DNA of 64,000 nt, from contig CP025839.1 of assembly GCA_002953655.1 (NCBI GenBank), positions 682,001 through 746,000 of the forward strand, given 5' to 3'. Position numbers and translations under genes: made by a program. Below the pieces are notes generated by a model. It saw nothing but the letters and a program-made list of their open reading frames with translations. It searched no databases and was not told the origin of the DNA. Below, one piece after another: positions 26,034 through 35,902 of the stretch (the stretch's first letter is position 1; every line of letters starts with the position of its first letter). Source of the stretch: Latilactobacillus sakei (GTDB lineage: Bacteria; Bacillota; Bacilli; Lactobacillales; Lactobacillaceae).

Positions 26034-28745
26034 ATGCGGATTAAAACAATTAACATCTTTGGCTTTGGTAAGTGGCACGATCAAATAATTGATTTACAAA
26101 CTGATTACCAGGTGTTATATGGCCAAAATGAAGCTGGTAAATCAACCATCACGGCGTTTATTAAAGGTGTCTTGTTTGGGTTTGCGACTGGCAAGCAAAA
26201 GTATGAACAATATTTACCTAAAAGCGGGGCACAGTATGGTGGCGAGTTAATTGTCGACTATCATGATCGTGAGATTACGATTCGGCGAGTTGCCGGCAAA
26301 GCGGGCGGCGAGGTAACGGTTATTGACCAGGGTAAGGAGTTTGGTGCGGATTATTTGAACCAACTGATTGCGCCCGCCGACAAAGCGCTTTTTACACAGA
26401 TTTTTGAAACTAATCAACAGGATTTAAATCAGATTTTTGGTCTAACTGCCGATGATTTTATGCAACATCTCTTAACGATTGGCGCGGTTGGTAGCCATGA
26501 ATGGCTTGCTTTTGAGACTAGTTTGGATAAAGCTAGTCAGCAAATCTATAAACCATCGGGTCGCAAGTGGCCATTGAATAAAGCCTTAAAACAATATCCG
26601 GAAATTCAACAAGCTGTTAGCCAGGCTAAAGCGGCTAATCAGCAATACGAAAGTAACGATCAACAACTACAACAAGCACTGCAGACGCTGAAGCAAGATC
26701 AGACAACATTAGCTAAAGTGCAAACCCAAAAAAATCAGCAGCAACAATTACTAGAACGTTGGCCGAAGTACATGGAGTGGCAGGCCTTACAAGAAGCTTT
26801 AGCAACGACCAAGCCTTTTGACAGCACTTTGTATACGCAATATCAAAAGATCGAACAGCAACGTCAAGAATCACAAGCGGCATTAGCAGACGCTAAACAA
26901 GCGGTGGCCGCAATTCAAGAAACGCTCGATCAAACAGGAGAGTTTCGGTTTTATCAAACCCATCAAGCTGCAATTGATGGGTTATTAGAAGAATGGTCAA
27001 CACGGCAAAAGCAAGCCCAACAATTAGCACTACAACAAACGCAATTGACGCAGTTGACGAGCGAACAAGCAGCATTAGCTACCAAATACCAATGGGCGAC
27101 GACGGCCACGTTACCAACGGTCTTAAGCACCGACCAGCTAGAGCAGTTACAAGTGGCCAATACCACCTACGAACAAACGCAAACCACTAATCGGGTTTTA
27201 ACAGAGCAATTAACAGCCTTGATCGAACAGGTGGCCGAACAAGAACAATTAGTGACCACTTTGGAAACCCCAGTGGCCGTTGCTAGTTCAACACCAATCA
27301 GCAATATTTATTTCGGCTTAGGGATTGTTGGTTTATTAGGCGTCTTTTTACCCGGCGGCTTAAAAGCAGTTGCTTTGTTAGGGTTAGGATTACTTGGTTA
27401 TGGGTTATACACCAAGTATCAAAAACAACAAAAACAAACGGCCGATACAACGCAAAAGGCACAGTGGCAACAAGCGCTCGCTAAGCTCGACCAGTTACAA
27501 GCGGATCTTCAGGAAAAACAAACAGCTCTTGCAGATGGACAACAAGCTTTAAACACCAGTCAGCAACAAGTCGCTGCGCTTTTAAGTGCGAACGGATATC
27601 CGAACGAAGCAACGGTGACACAAGTTATGAACCAACAAGATGCCTTAGCGCGGATGCAACACTTGCAAGCATTAATGGCCCAACAAAGTGCTGAGATTAA
27701 CACGCTTCAAGTGGCCTTAACCGATTATTTTGACCAGTTTGCATTTGCTCATGATTGGTTAGGGGCGCTGCAAGGCGAACCACTGCATAACCTAGCGCAA
27801 ATTGAACAATTTAAGAGTCGACTTGACCAATTGAAACAAGCCCTCGCACAGGATAATGAACGCTATGAGTATCAACAACAACAAGTAGCGCGTTTACAAA
27901 GACAAGATCAAGAACGTCAAATTCAACAAGCTGACTTGCTTGAAAAAGCTCATCTCAAAACGGTCGCTGAACTAGAACAATGTGCAGCCGTTGAACAGCA
28001 ACGTCAAGTCCAACAACAACGCCAAACAGATCTTGAACATGAATTAGCAAGCTATTTGCCCCAATTACAAGACTTTGAAGACCAAGCAGCCCTTGAAACA
28101 GCAATCGATCAATTGACGCAACAAACAGCAACGTTAACGGCGGCAATTCACACCCAACAACAGACGGTGGCCGAGTTACAAGTGATTCAACAAAAGTTAG
28201 TGGATAGCGATGCTTATCAACGGCAACGACAAGCACAGTTAAATGCCGAAGCTGATATGCTTGGCTTAGCACAAGATTGGTTGGCCAAACAACTGGCAAT
28301 CGATTGGATTCAAGCAACCCTAACGGCAGCTTCCCAAGAACGCTTCCCCCGTTTATTGGCAAAAGCTACGCAATACTTTGCAATTTTAACGCAGAATCGG
28401 TATATTGAAATTACTTTCGAAGCGGCAACCTTAACTGTCCTTCGACAAGACCAGGTTTTATTTGAGGTTGGCGAACTTTCGCAAGGAACGGCAGAGCAAT
28501 TATATATTGCATTGCGCTTTGCGTTTGCAGAAGAAATCGCCGATGTTGTTTCACTACCACTATTGGTAGACGATGGTTTCGTCAATTTCGATGATCAACG
28601 GCAAGCAGCGGTTTGGCAGTTATTGCAAAACCTCAGCGGGGCACATCAAGTGATTTACTTGACAGCTAATCCGCGAACTGAAGCCGCTTTTGGCACAGAA
28701 CACTGGTTAAACTTAGAGAAGGTAGGGGTAGCAAATGACGACTAA
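26034..28745 (+). CDS. yhaN: SbcC/Rad50-like ATPase YhaN with central membrane hairpin
   Basis: 903 residues. An N-terminal Walker A (YGQNEAGKSTI) and a C-terminal signature (LSQGTAEQLYIALR) with Walker B (LLVDDGFVNFD) form the ATPase head. They are joined by long Gln-rich coiled coils (about 170-410 and 450-780). At about 425-465, where Rad50 has its zinc hook, there is instead a pair of hydrophobic segments (IYFGLGIVGLLGVFLPGG, VALLGLGLLGYGLY). This would tie the coil tips to the membrane. No CxxC hook is seen. Confidence 0.87.
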   Translation: MRIKTINIFGFGKWHDQIIDLQTDYQVLYGQNEAGKSTITAFIKGVLFGFATGKQKYEQYLPKSGAQYGGELIVDYHDREITIRRVAGKAGGEVTVIDQGKEFGADYLNQLIAPADKALFTQIFETNQQDLNQIFGLTADDFMQHLLTIGAVGSHEWLAFETSLDKASQQIYKPSGRKWPLNKALKQYPEIQQAVSQAKAANQQYESNDQQLQQALQTLKQDQTTLAKVQTQKNQQQQLLERWPKYMEWQALQEALATTKPFDSTLYTQYQKIEQQRQESQAALADAKQAVAAIQETLDQTGEFRFYQTHQAAIDGLLEEWSTRQKQAQQLALQQTQLTQLTSEQAALATKYQWATTATLPTVLSTDQLEQLQVANTTYEQTQTTNRVLTEQLTALIEQVAEQEQLVTTLETPVAVASSTPISNIYFGLGIVGLLGVFLPGGLKAVALLGLGLLGYGLYTKYQKQQKQTADTTQKAQWQQALAKLDQLQADLQEKQTALADGQQALNTSQQQVAALLSANGYPNEATVTQVMNQQDALARMQHLQALMAQQSAEINTLQVALTDYFDQFAFAHDWLGALQGEPLHNLAQIEQFKSRLDQLKQALAQDNERYEYQQQQVARLQRQDQERQIQQADLLEKAHLKTVAELEQCAAVEQQRQVQQQRQTDLEHELASYLPQLQDFEDQAALETAIDQLTQQTATLTAAIHTQQQTVAELQVIQQKLVDSDAYQRQRQAQLNAEADMLGLAQDWLAKQLAIDWIQATLTAASQERFPRLLAKATQYFAILTQNRYIEITFEAATLTVLRQDQVLFEVGELSQGTAEQLYIALRFAFAEEIADVVSLPLLVDDGFVNFDDQRQAAVWQLLQNLSGAHQVIYLTANPRTEAAFGTEHWLNLEKVGVANDD

Positions 28746-29703
28746 AAAGTTATATGATTACCAAAACGATGAAAACTTAGCGCTATTTGTTTTAATTAAA
28801 GCAGCGGATGTCAGAGTTGCTAAAAATGGCAAGCAATTTATTGCCTTTACATTTCAAGATCAATCTGGACAAATTAGTGGTAAGTATTGGGATGCCTCTG
28901 ATGAAGATGTGGCTTTATTTACAGCTGGTAAGATTGTCCATCTTCAAGGTAAACGGGAACTTTATCAAAGTAACCCACAAATTAAAATTTATAAAATCCG
29001 CTTAGCGACTGAAGACGAACCACAAGTTATTGAACAATTTATCCAAAAGGCACCGGTACAAACGGCTGATATGGAAGAAGAAATTAGCCAAGTGCTTTTT
29101 GAAATTACCAATCCTAATTGGCAACGGTTGGTGCGCCACTTGATTCAAAAGCACCAGGTGGACTTCTTTAGTTTCCCAGCCGCCAAGACGAATCACCATG
29201 CTTTTGCTGGTGGCTTAGCCTACCATACGTTATCGATGTTACGGCTAGCTAAAACAATTGCCGCCCAATATCCACAAATTGATGCGGCTTTATTGTATTC
29301 AGGTGTTTTATTGCATGATTTAGGCAAGACCCTGGAATTATCGGGGCCGGTTTCAACGGAATACACCGTACGTGGGAATTTAATCGGGCATATTGTACTA
29401 GTTGATGAAGAGATTGTTAAGGCCTGTGAAACGTTAAAAATCGATATTAATAGTGAAGATATGTTGGTACTCAGACATGTTGTCTTAGCCCATCACGGTT
29501 TAATGGAATATGGGTCACCAGTGCGACCACAAATCTTAGAAGCAGAAGTGCTTCATCAAATCGATGAAATGGACGCCAGCATTACGATGATGACGCAATC
29601 TTTACAACATGCAGAAGCAGGGCAGTATACTGAACGGCTTTTTGCAATGGATGGTCGGCATTTCTACCGGCCAGTTAATGATCAACAATTGTCGCAAGAC
29701 TAA
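28735..29703 (+). CDS. yhaM: 3'-5' exoribonuclease YhaM
   Basis: 322 residues. An OB-type nucleic-acid-binding domain (about 10-100, FIAFTFQDQSGQISGKYWD) is followed by an HD hydrolase domain (HHAFAGGLAYHTLSMLRLA, LLHDLGK). Degrades RNA, and DNA in vitro, from the 3' end with metal. Its start overlaps the yhaN stop by 11 bases. Same gene trio as in Bacillus subtilis. Confidence 0.93.
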   Translation: MTTKKLYDYQNDENLALFVLIKAADVRVAKNGKQFIAFTFQDQSGQISGKYWDASDEDVALFTAGKIVHLQGKRELYQSNPQIKIYKIRLATEDEPQVIEQFIQKAPVQTADMEEEISQVLFEITNPNWQRLVRHLIQKHQVDFFSFPAAKTNHHAFAGGLAYHTLSMLRLAKTIAAQYPQIDAALLYSGVLLHDLGKTLELSGPVSTEYTVRGNLIGHIVLVDEEIVKACETLKIDINSEDMLVLRHVVLAHHGLMEYGSPVRPQILEAEVLHQIDEMDASITMMTQSLQHAEAGQYTERLFAMDGRHFYRPVNDQQLSQD

Positions 29704-29705
29704 CT

Positions 29706-29756
29706 AAAAAAAGAGCTTCAACCAAACAGTTATCTGTTTGGTTGAAGCTCTTTTTT
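29706..29756. terminator. Bidirectional terminator between yhaM and prsA
   Basis: AAAAAAAGAGCTTCAACC... pairs with GGTTGAAGCTCTTTTTT; with the inner AAACAG/CTGTTT the stem exceeds 20 perfect pairs with a TTAT loop. Confidence 0.95.
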
Positions 29757-29764
29757 AAAACTGA

Positions 29765-30670
29765 TTATTTTGATGATTTAGCTGATGATTTCTTAGCGTT
29801 AACGCCGTAGCTTGAAAGGATATCTGATAAATCTTTATCCTTGATTGTTACGTCGGCTTTCTTAAGTACCTTCGTGTAAACCTTAGCCATCACAGTTTGA
29901 TCACTAGACCACTTAGCGTAAACTTGGTCAGTTAATGTCTTCTTGTGATCTGCCATCTTACCTTTACCAGGGTTCTTGATCATCCGGATAACGTGGTAGC
30001 CATATGATGTCTTAACCGGTGTGGTTGTGTATTCGTTTGTCTTCAACTTGAAGGCAGCTGTTTTGAAGGTTGCATCTAATGATGTATCTGTGCTATCAAA
30101 GACAGGTAATTTACCGCCATCTTTTTTAGTACCAGTATCTGTTGAGTACTTCTTAGCTAAAGCGTTGAAGTTCTTAGTTGAGTTGTCTTTCTTAAGTTCA
30201 GAAATAACTGTTTCAGCAGTGTCTTTCTTTTCAACTAAGATATGTTGAACTTCAACTTTTGGTTCGTATGATTTCCATTGTTTCTTCAAATCAGCATTGG
30301 TTACTTTTTTGTTAGCCTTTAAAGCAGCGTTAGCTAACATTTGCGTTGTGATTTGGTTTTTGAATGAAGTTGTTGTTAAACCACTTTGTGCAAGTACTGA
30401 GTTGAAAGATGAACCGTATTGTTTTTTATAAGTGTTGTAAGTTTTGTCGATTTTTTTGTCGAGGCTCTTGCTACCGTATTGTTCTTGAAGCGCTTTTTGC
30501 AAGATCATTTGTTGTACTTGTTGCTTGCCGGCAGAAGTTTCCTTAATTTCTTTGTAGAATTCGTCTTGAGTGATTTTACCACCCTTAAGAGTTGCGATTG
30601 TGTTGCTACCACAACCTGCTAGTGTAACTACCATTAATAGACTGGCAGCGGCTAATAGCCATTTTTTCAT
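29765..30670 (-). CDS. prsA: Foldase lipoprotein PrsA (parvulin-type PPIase)
   Basis: 301 residues from the ATG at 30670 ([12 protein letters not shown]). Lipobox LAGC at about residue 20. The parvulin domain occupies about 135-235 ([41 protein letters not shown]), flanked by helical chaperone lobes. It folds secreted proteins at the outer face of the membrane. Single gene, next to hit/yhaH and close to ecsAB, as in Bacillus. Most lactobacilli need it for exported wall enzymes. Confidence 0.95.
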   Translation of the reverse strand: MKKWLLAAASLLMVVTLAGCGSNTIATLKGGKITQDEFYKEIKETSAGKQQVQQMILQKALQEQYGSKSLDKKIDKTYNTYKKQYGSSFNSVLAQSGLTTTSFKNQITTQMLANAALKANKKVTNADLKKQWKSYEPKVEVQHILVEKKDTAETVISELKKDNSTKNFNALAKKYSTDTGTKKDGGKLPVFDSTDTSLDATFKTAAFKLKTNEYTTTPVKTSYGYHVIRMIKNPGKGKMADHKKTLTDQVYAKWSSDQTVMAKVYTKVLKKADVTIKDKDLSDILSSYGVNAKKSSAKSSK

Positions 30671-30835
30671 TATATGACACATCCTTATCAATTATTGTAA
30701 ATACGATTAATACCGTGAATTCATCAATTAATATAACACATAAACGGGCTGAATTAAATCAGTGAGCGAAAATTTCACAGAACCTTCAAATTTAGCTTTT
30801 TTATGAAGAGACTTAAAAAAGACAGATAAATGCTG

Positions 30836-31162
30836 TTATAGCGCCTTTAAATCGTTTGTAAGGCGGTTAATTGATTCTGAAATTTGGGCAACACGCGGTT
30901 GCGCTTCAAATGAAAAAGTTTGAACAGCATCGCTAATATCCGCAAGTGAATCAACAGCGGTGGTCTTAATTTCATCTGAAAGCTGACTGGCAGTGTTTTG
31001 TAAATTAATTGCACTAATTTGAACATCTTGTGCTTGGTTGGTGACGTCCGTTAAATAATGGCTGATTGCTTGTTGCCGTTCTAGCCCCGTTTTTTTAGCG
31101 GTTAATAGTGCATAAGTTGTGCCCAGGAGGCTACCAACCAGTAATCCTTTTGAAAATGACAT
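30836..31162 (-). CDS. YtxH-like/YhaH small membrane-associated protein
   Basis: 108 residues. The N-terminus has a Gly-rich hydrophobic segment (GLLVGSLLGTTYALLTAKKTG) as in YtxH-type proteins; the rest is one long amphipathic helix that could form a coiled coil. It starts two bases after the hit stop. Equivalent to yhaH in Bacillus by position; role unknown. Confidence 0.75.
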   Translation of the reverse strand: MSFSKGLLVGSLLGTTYALLTAKKTGLERQQAISHYLTDVTNQAQDVQISAINLQNTASQLSDEIKTTAVDSLADISDAVQTFSFEAQPRVAQISESINRLTNDLKAL

Positions 31163-31164
31163 CG

Positions 31165-31593
31165 CTAAGCCTCCAATTGTTTTTTAATCGAATCAGCAAT
31201 CGTTTGCAACTTTTCTGGTGTATAATCCGCTGAGTTATCAGCAAATTGTATAGAGAAGCCATCTGCTGTCGTGTAGCGAGGGAGTAGGTGGATATGAGAA
31301 TGAAAAACAGATTGGTAAGCAACCTCACCGTTATTATTACAAATATTCATCCCTTTGATGGCAGGATTACTTGCTTTAATCGCATTAGCAATCTTGGGCA
31401 CCCGGCTGAAAACCGCTGCAGCTAAGTCGGCGTCATATTCGAAAATATTGGCAACATGTTGCTTGGGAATGATTAGGGTATGGCCAGGGGTGGTCTGGGT
31501 AATATCGAGAAATGCTTTGACAACGTCATCTTCATAGACAACGGTGCTCGGAATTTCCTGACGAACAATTTTACAAAAAATACAATCATCCAT
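31165..31593 (-). CDS. hit: HIT-family nucleotide hydrolase
   Basis: 142 residues. Zinc-like CIFC near the N-terminus and the HIT motif HSHIHLLPRY. Hydrolyses purine nucleoside phosphoramidates or dinucleotides in the family. Divergent from ecsA, as in Bacillus. Confidence 0.93.
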   Translation of the reverse strand: MDDCIFCKIVRQEIPSTVVYEDDVVKAFLDITQTTPGHTLIIPKQHVANIFEYDADLAAAVFSRVPKIANAIKASNPAIKGMNICNNNGEVAYQSVFHSHIHLLPRYTTADGFSIQFADNSADYTPEKLQTIADSIKKQLEA

Positions 31594-31715
31594 TAATTAA
31601 ATACCTACTTTCTATAGATTGGAGTGCTGTATACCGTTAATGCTATCATAATAACGCGCTTTCTGCTACTAAATCACGGCCAATTGAGTTAATCGTTCGT
31701 TATCAATGAAAGGGT

Positions 31716-31744
31716 TTGTTAAAATTAATCATTGATGATAAAAT
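31716..31744 (+). promoter_or_regulatory. Promoter of ecsAB
   Basis: TTGTTA (31716-31721) and TAAAAT (31739-31744), 17-base spacer. The hit/ecsA intergenic region (31594-31811) holds nothing else clear. Confidence 0.55.
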
Positions 31745-31811
31745 TCGTGTTAAGTGTTTGTCAGAAAAGGGTATCAACTAATTTTAATTTAAGTAAAATG
31801 AGGCAAGTTAA

Positions 31812-32540
31812 ATGAGTCTAGAAATTAAGCAATTAACGGGTGGTTACGCCCACGTACCAGTACTCCAAACGGTGAGCTTTACAGTTCCCAATCAACAGGT
31901 TGTCGGCTTGATCGGTTTAAACGGAGCCGGTAAATCAACAACCATTAAACATATTATTGGGTTATTGACACCGCAAAAAGGGACGATTACGCTCAATGGT
32001 GTCACGTTGCAATCCAATCCAGATCAATATCGGCAAAGTATGGCCTATGTGCCTGAAACACCAGTCCTTTACCCAGAATTGACGTTGCGGGAACATTTAG
32101 AATTAACAATGATGGCCTACGATTTGGATTTCGAAAAAACATGGAATAAAGCGATGGTGCTGTTGAAAAAGTTCCGACTCGACAATAAGTTGGATTGGTT
32201 CCCAGTTCATTTTTCAAAAGGGATGCGCCAAAAAGTGATGATCGTCAACGCTTTTATGACTGATGCTGACTTATTCATCATAGATGAGCCTTTCACGGGA
32301 CTTGATCCGCTCGCTATTCATGATTTATTAGATATTATTGCTGAGAAAAAAGCAGCCGGGGCGGCGATTTTGATGTCGACCCATATTTTAGCCACGGCAC
32401 AACAATACGCCGATTCGTTTGTCCTATTGAATCAAGGTAAGGTCCGGACAACCGGGACGCTTGAAGAACTGAAGGCAGAATTTAACATGGCAGATGCAAA
32501 CTTAGATGATATCTATTTGCAAATGACGAAAGAAGGTTAA
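31812..32540 (+). CDS. ecsA: ABC transporter ATPase EcsA
   Basis: 242 residues. Walker A GLNGAGKST, signature-like FSKGMRQK in place of LSGGQ (as in EcsA), Walker B LFIIDEP, switch His in STH. With EcsB it affects secretion, regulated proteolysis and competence in Bacillus; it is next to prsA and hit here too. The transported substrate is unknown (peptides have been proposed). Confidence 0.92.
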   Translation: MSLEIKQLTGGYAHVPVLQTVSFTVPNQQVVGLIGLNGAGKSTTIKHIIGLLTPQKGTITLNGVTLQSNPDQYRQSMAYVPETPVLYPELTLREHLELTMMAYDLDFEKTWNKAMVLLKKFRLDNKLDWFPVHFSKGMRQKVMIVNAFMTDADLFIIDEPFTGLDPLAIHDLLDIIAEKKAAGAAILMSTHILATAQQYADSFVLLNQGKVRTTGTLEELKAEFNMADANLDDIYLQMTKEG

Positions 32541-33742
32541 TGATGCGACAGTTATGGCAAAAACGTGTTCGACAACATATTCAAGAACAAGTTAAATATC
32601 TCAAACTAGTTTTTAATGACCATTTCGTCTTAGCTTTAATTTTTCTACTGGGCGCATTAGGTTATACGTATGCTAATGCCGTCAAAACCTTGGATCCCAA
32701 AGCATGGTGGCTTAAATTACTATTAAGTCTCGTCTTATTAGCGGCAGTTAGCTTTGGTCGCTTTGCAACCTTGCTTAAAGAGGCGGACAGTGTCTTTTTG
32801 TTACCGAAGGAAAGTGATTTGCCGGTTTATTTAAAAGCGGCGCGGGGGTATAGCACCTGGTTACCGGTCGTTTTTACCGGGCTGGTAACGGGATTAATTG
32901 CACCAACCCTGCTGATTACAAAAACTGTGCCGAGCTGGCAATTGCTGCTTGTTTGGGCTACATTAATTGCAATCAAAGATCGCCGCTTTTCAAATCAATT
33001 ATTGAATTGGTACCAAATAGATGCCAAGCTACCCAAGGTTGTTTGGTTATTAATTGACTGGCTGTTAATCGGTAGCCAACTTTTTAGCGGCTGGGCGCTT
33101 GCGGGAGTCTTAATCGCAAGCGGGTTGGCTTACTATCAACGGCGTCAGTTGGCAACTATTCAACAAGCAACATTGTTTGATTGGTTAGCAGCGGTCAGCG
33201 CTGAGGATTCAAGAATGGGGCGGATTTATCGCCTATACAATCTCTTTACAGATGTACCGGGGTTAAATAGTCAGGTTAAACGGCGCCGTTACTTGGATTG
33301 GTTATTGCCAGTTGCTAAGCGAGTTGGCAATCCATATTTGTATCTATACACACGTGGTTTTGTTCGCGGGACAGAGTTTAGCGGGTTATACGTTCGCCTA
33401 GTGGTTTTAGGAGGCATCATTCTATGTTTCAGCCATCTCTGGTGGTTGAGCTTAGCGCTAGGGTTGTTATTAATCTACTTAGTCGGCTTTCAATTATTAC
33501 CGTTTTATACCCAATACGAACAAATTATTTTTACCCATCTGTATCCGGTTGCTAAACAAGCTCGCGTGAAAGCTTTTCAACAACTTTTACTGGGTTTATT
33601 ATTGTGCCAAGCAATCTTGTTTAGCGTGATACTCCTATTAACGATGGGCTTCAGCGGATATGTCGGCTTAAGTATCGTTGCGCTATTTAGCTTAGTGGGT
33701 GTTTTTGTTCAGTTCTATTTACCAAAACGATTGGTTAAATAA
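32540..33742 (+). CDS. ecsB: EcsB membrane subunit
   Basis: 400 residues with about eight hydrophobic segments in two blocks; the first base overlaps the ecsA stop. The N-terminus is basic (KKRVRQHIQEQ). The HPr-like EcsC is not present next to it. Confidence 0.9.
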   Translation: MMRQLWQKRVRQHIQEQVKYLKLVFNDHFVLALIFLLGALGYTYANAVKTLDPKAWWLKLLLSLVLLAAVSFGRFATLLKEADSVFLLPKESDLPVYLKAARGYSTWLPVVFTGLVTGLIAPTLLITKTVPSWQLLLVWATLIAIKDRRFSNQLLNWYQIDAKLPKVVWLLIDWLLIGSQLFSGWALAGVLIASGLAYYQRRQLATIQQATLFDWLAAVSAEDSRMGRIYRLYNLFTDVPGLNSQVKRRRYLDWLLPVAKRVGNPYLYLYTRGFVRGTEFSGLYVRLVVLGGIILCFSHLWWLSLALGLLLIYLVGFQLLPFYTQYEQIIFTHLYPVAKQARVKAFQQLLLGLLLCQAILFSVILLLTMGFSGYVGLSIVALFSLVGVFVQFYLPKRLVK

Positions 33743-33766
33743 TCCCGAATTCGAAGGGGTGTCTAC

Positions 33767-33857
33767 TTGACGTAGCACGTGTGCGTATTATATGATACTG
33801 GTAGTTAAAAATCAGTTGAAGTAACGCGGTGCCACGGGGTAGGCACCTTATTTTATT
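33767..33857 (+). promoter_or_regulatory. Promoter and leader hairpin before ytmP-like gene
   Basis: TTGACG (33767-33772) and TATGAT (33791-33796), 18-base spacer with GCAC-GT-GTGC inside. The leader then forms GGTGCC/GGCACC (33828-33847) followed by TTATTTTATT, a terminator-like structure before the ribosome site AAAGGAG. It may attenuate the gene or simply end ecsB transcripts. Confidence 0.45.
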
Positions 33858-33874
33858 GTAAAGGAGTCGGGTGG

Positions 33875-34669
33875 ATGAATTTCGACTTAGATACCGGTTG
33901 GCAAGTACGTTCAGCTGGTGGTGATACGGGTGCCGCTTATTTAGGCGTCCGGGCATCAGAGAAGATATTTTTAAAACGAAATACGTCGCCATTTTTAGCG
34001 GCTCTTTCTGCAGAAGGCATTACACCACGTTTAATCTGGACCAAACGGATCTCAAGTGGGGATGTGTTAACCGCACAAGAATGGCTAAATGGTCGGACGC
34101 TCAAGCGTGACGAGATGAATAGCCCGCAAGTTGCCAAATTATTGGCGCGGGTGCATCAATCGCATCTACTAAAACGCATGTTACAAAAGGTTGGTGGTCA
34201 GGTCTGGCAAGCACCAGAGATGTTGCAGACTTACTTCTATGATTTACCGCAAGATTTACGGCAACATCCTTTTTTAGCACAAACGAGTCAGTATTTAAAA
34301 GACACGATGTCAGCATTACAAACACCTTCTCTAGAGGTGTGTCATGGCGATTTAAGTCATAAGAATTGGTTGTTGTCTGATATCAATCGTTTGTACCTAG
34401 TCGATTGGGATTCAGCAATGTTAGCTGATCCAGCTGTCGATTTCGGAATGATTTTATTTCAATATGTTCCACGTCAAGAATGGCAAGAGTGGCTTGAAAA
34501 CTACGGTTTAGAGGTAACGCCTGAATTATTGATGCGCGTTAACTGGTACGGTAGTTTGAACTTACTCCAAAGCATTAAGCACCATTATCAGCGTGGTCGT
34601 TTTACTGAAATGAACCATGACATATTGCGTTTAGAAGAAGTTCTTTCTGAAATAATTAAAAAAAATTAA
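33875..34669 (+). CDS. ytmP: YtmP-like phosphotransferase (choline/aminoglycoside kinase fold)
   Basis: 264 residues. Catalytic loop VCHGDLSHKNWL (HGDxxxxN) and metal motif LVDWDSAMLADPAVDFG are those of the APH/choline-kinase family. It lies just before trmB, as ytmP does in Bacillus. The substrate is unknown; sugar, choline or thiamine are possible from family membership. Confidence 0.85.
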   Translation: MNFDLDTGWQVRSAGGDTGAAYLGVRASEKIFLKRNTSPFLAALSAEGITPRLIWTKRISSGDVLTAQEWLNGRTLKRDEMNSPQVAKLLARVHQSHLLKRMLQKVGGQVWQAPEMLQTYFYDLPQDLRQHPFLAQTSQYLKDTMSALQTPSLEVCHGDLSHKNWLLSDINRLYLVDWDSAMLADPAVDFGMILFQYVPRQEWQEWLENYGLEVTPELLMRVNWYGSLNLLQSIKHHYQRGRFTEMNHDILRLEEVLSEIIKKN

Positions 34670-34674
34670 ATGCC

Positions 34675-34703
34675 AAAAGGTTGGGCAATTGTCCAACCTT
34701 TTT
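34675..34703 (+). terminator. Weak terminator between ytmP and trmB
   Basis: AAAAGGTTGGGCAATTGTCCAACCTTTTT; stem of about 10 pairs with a single internal mismatch and T5. The trmB ribosome site follows, so read-through or a promoter within is needed. Confidence 0.65.
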
Positions 34704-34729
34704 AATTGGCAGCAAATGAGGAGTTTATT

Positions 34730-35371
34730 ATGCGTTTAAGAAACAAACCTTGGGCAGCGGATTTAATCGCTGAAAATCCAGACATGATCTTGGTGAGCCC
34801 AGAAAAGATTGCCGGTAACTGGCAAAGCCGTTTTGCCAAGGCACAACCAATTTATATCGAAGTCGGTTCAGGTAAGGGGCAATTCATTACTCAAATGGCT
34901 CAAAAATACCCAGACCGCAACTTTATCGCGGTTGAAATTCAAGAATCAGCGATTGCCGTTATCTTGCAAAAACAAGTTGAGTTGAAACTCCCTAATCTTC
35001 AATTATTGTTAGGGAATGGGGCCGCATTGACGACTTTTTTTGCCGAAAACGAAGTCGCAGGGGTTTACTTAAACTTCTCTGATCCTTGGCCTAAAACGCG
35101 CCATGAAAAACGGCGCTTAACCTATAAATCATTCTTGGCTGAATACCAACAAATTATGCAACCAACGGGTTATTTACGTTTTAAGACCGATAACCAAGGC
35201 TTGTTTGAATACTCATTAGTGAGTTTAAATGCGTACGGGATGGTTTTTGATGATATTTCACTTGATTTACACAATAGTGATTTAGCAGAAGACAATATCC
35301 AAACAGAATATGAAGAAAAATTCAGTAAGCGCGGCCAAGTTATTTATCGTTTAGAAGCACATTACAAATAG
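34730..35371 (+). CDS. trmB: tRNA (guanine-N7)-methyltransferase TrmB
   Basis: 213 residues from the ATG after GAGGAG (an upstream start at 34706 lies before that site). SAM motif [18 protein letters not shown], and the family signature [17 protein letters not shown]. Methylates G46 of the tRNA variable loop. Confidence 0.96.
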   Translation: MRLRNKPWAADLIAENPDMILVSPEKIAGNWQSRFAKAQPIYIEVGSGKGQFITQMAQKYPDRNFIAVEIQESAIAVILQKQVELKLPNLQLLLGNGAALTTFFAENEVAGVYLNFSDPWPKTRHEKRRLTYKSFLAEYQQIMQPTGYLRFKTDNQGLFEYSLVSLNAYGMVFDDISLDLHNSDLAEDNIQTEYEEKFSKRGQVIYRLEAHYK

Positions 35372-35415
35372 TCTGCTTTAAAAAACACGTTTCAAAATAG
35401 CATCTCAAGCCAAAC

Positions 35416-35447
35416 AAAAAACACTTACCAATCCGGTAAGTGTTTTT
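35416..35447. terminator. Bidirectional terminator
   Basis: AAAAACACTTACC-AATCC-GGTAAGTGTTTTT, 13 perfect pairs, shared by trmB (+) and the PepSY gene (-). Confidence 0.92.
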
Positions 35448-35453
35448 ATTTGT

Positions 35454-35780
35454 TTAAAGTTGTGAAAATTCAATGACAACACCCGTTTTAGCATCAACTT
35501 TGAAGTGGAATTGGTTCGTGCCTTCTTCACGTTCGCAGATAACACCGCCTTGATAAACTGGGAAAGTCCGCTTGTTTTGTGAAAATAGATGAGGACTTTC
35601 CTCAATCCAAGAGCCGACGATTTGCCCTTCATGGCGAAGGCTTGCTTTAACATCTTCTAAAATCTTGTCGAGCTTAACCATCTTCTGTTGGGTTTTATAT
35701 TGTCTGGTACCGGCTGCTGCCGCAACGGCTAGTCCGAAACCAGTTAAGAGATATTTTAACGTTTGACTATTTTTTTTCAA
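35454..35780 (-). CDS. Membrane-anchored PepSY-like protein
   Basis: 108 residues starting at TTG 35780, 7 bases after GAGGAG; the open frame further upstream lacks a ribosome site. Membrane helix at about residues 8-25 ([15 protein letters not shown]), then a Lys-rich linker and a C-terminal PepSY-type repeat ([13 protein letters not shown]...[15 protein letters not shown]). PepSY domains are thought to bind or inhibit extracytoplasmic peptidases. Single gene. Confidence 0.7.
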   Translation of the reverse strand: MKKNSQTLKYLLTGFGLAVAAAAGTRQYKTQQKMVKLDKILEDVKASLRHEGQIVGSWIEESPHLFSQNKRTFPVYQGGVICEREEGTNQFHFKVDAKTGVVIEFSQL

Positions 35781-35902
35781 AAAAAAACTCCTCAGTAAAT
35801 TTATCTTTAAATAGTATAGCACACTTTTTTGAGGAACAAGAGTGGACATTTGACCACAAACCGCTTATATTAAAACGAGTAGTTAAATTGAAGGGGTGCA
35901 TA

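Noticed and set aside
27955-28585. Open frames of 135 and 91 codons on the minus strand inside yhaN
   Set aside because: Mirror of Gln-rich coiled-coil codons; no ribosome site or domain.
33821-33857. Possible T-box leader before ytmP
   Set aside because: The T-box-like GTGGCACCGCG is only on the minus strand, where no downstream synthetase or amino-acid gene is read; on the plus strand there is only a simple hairpin.
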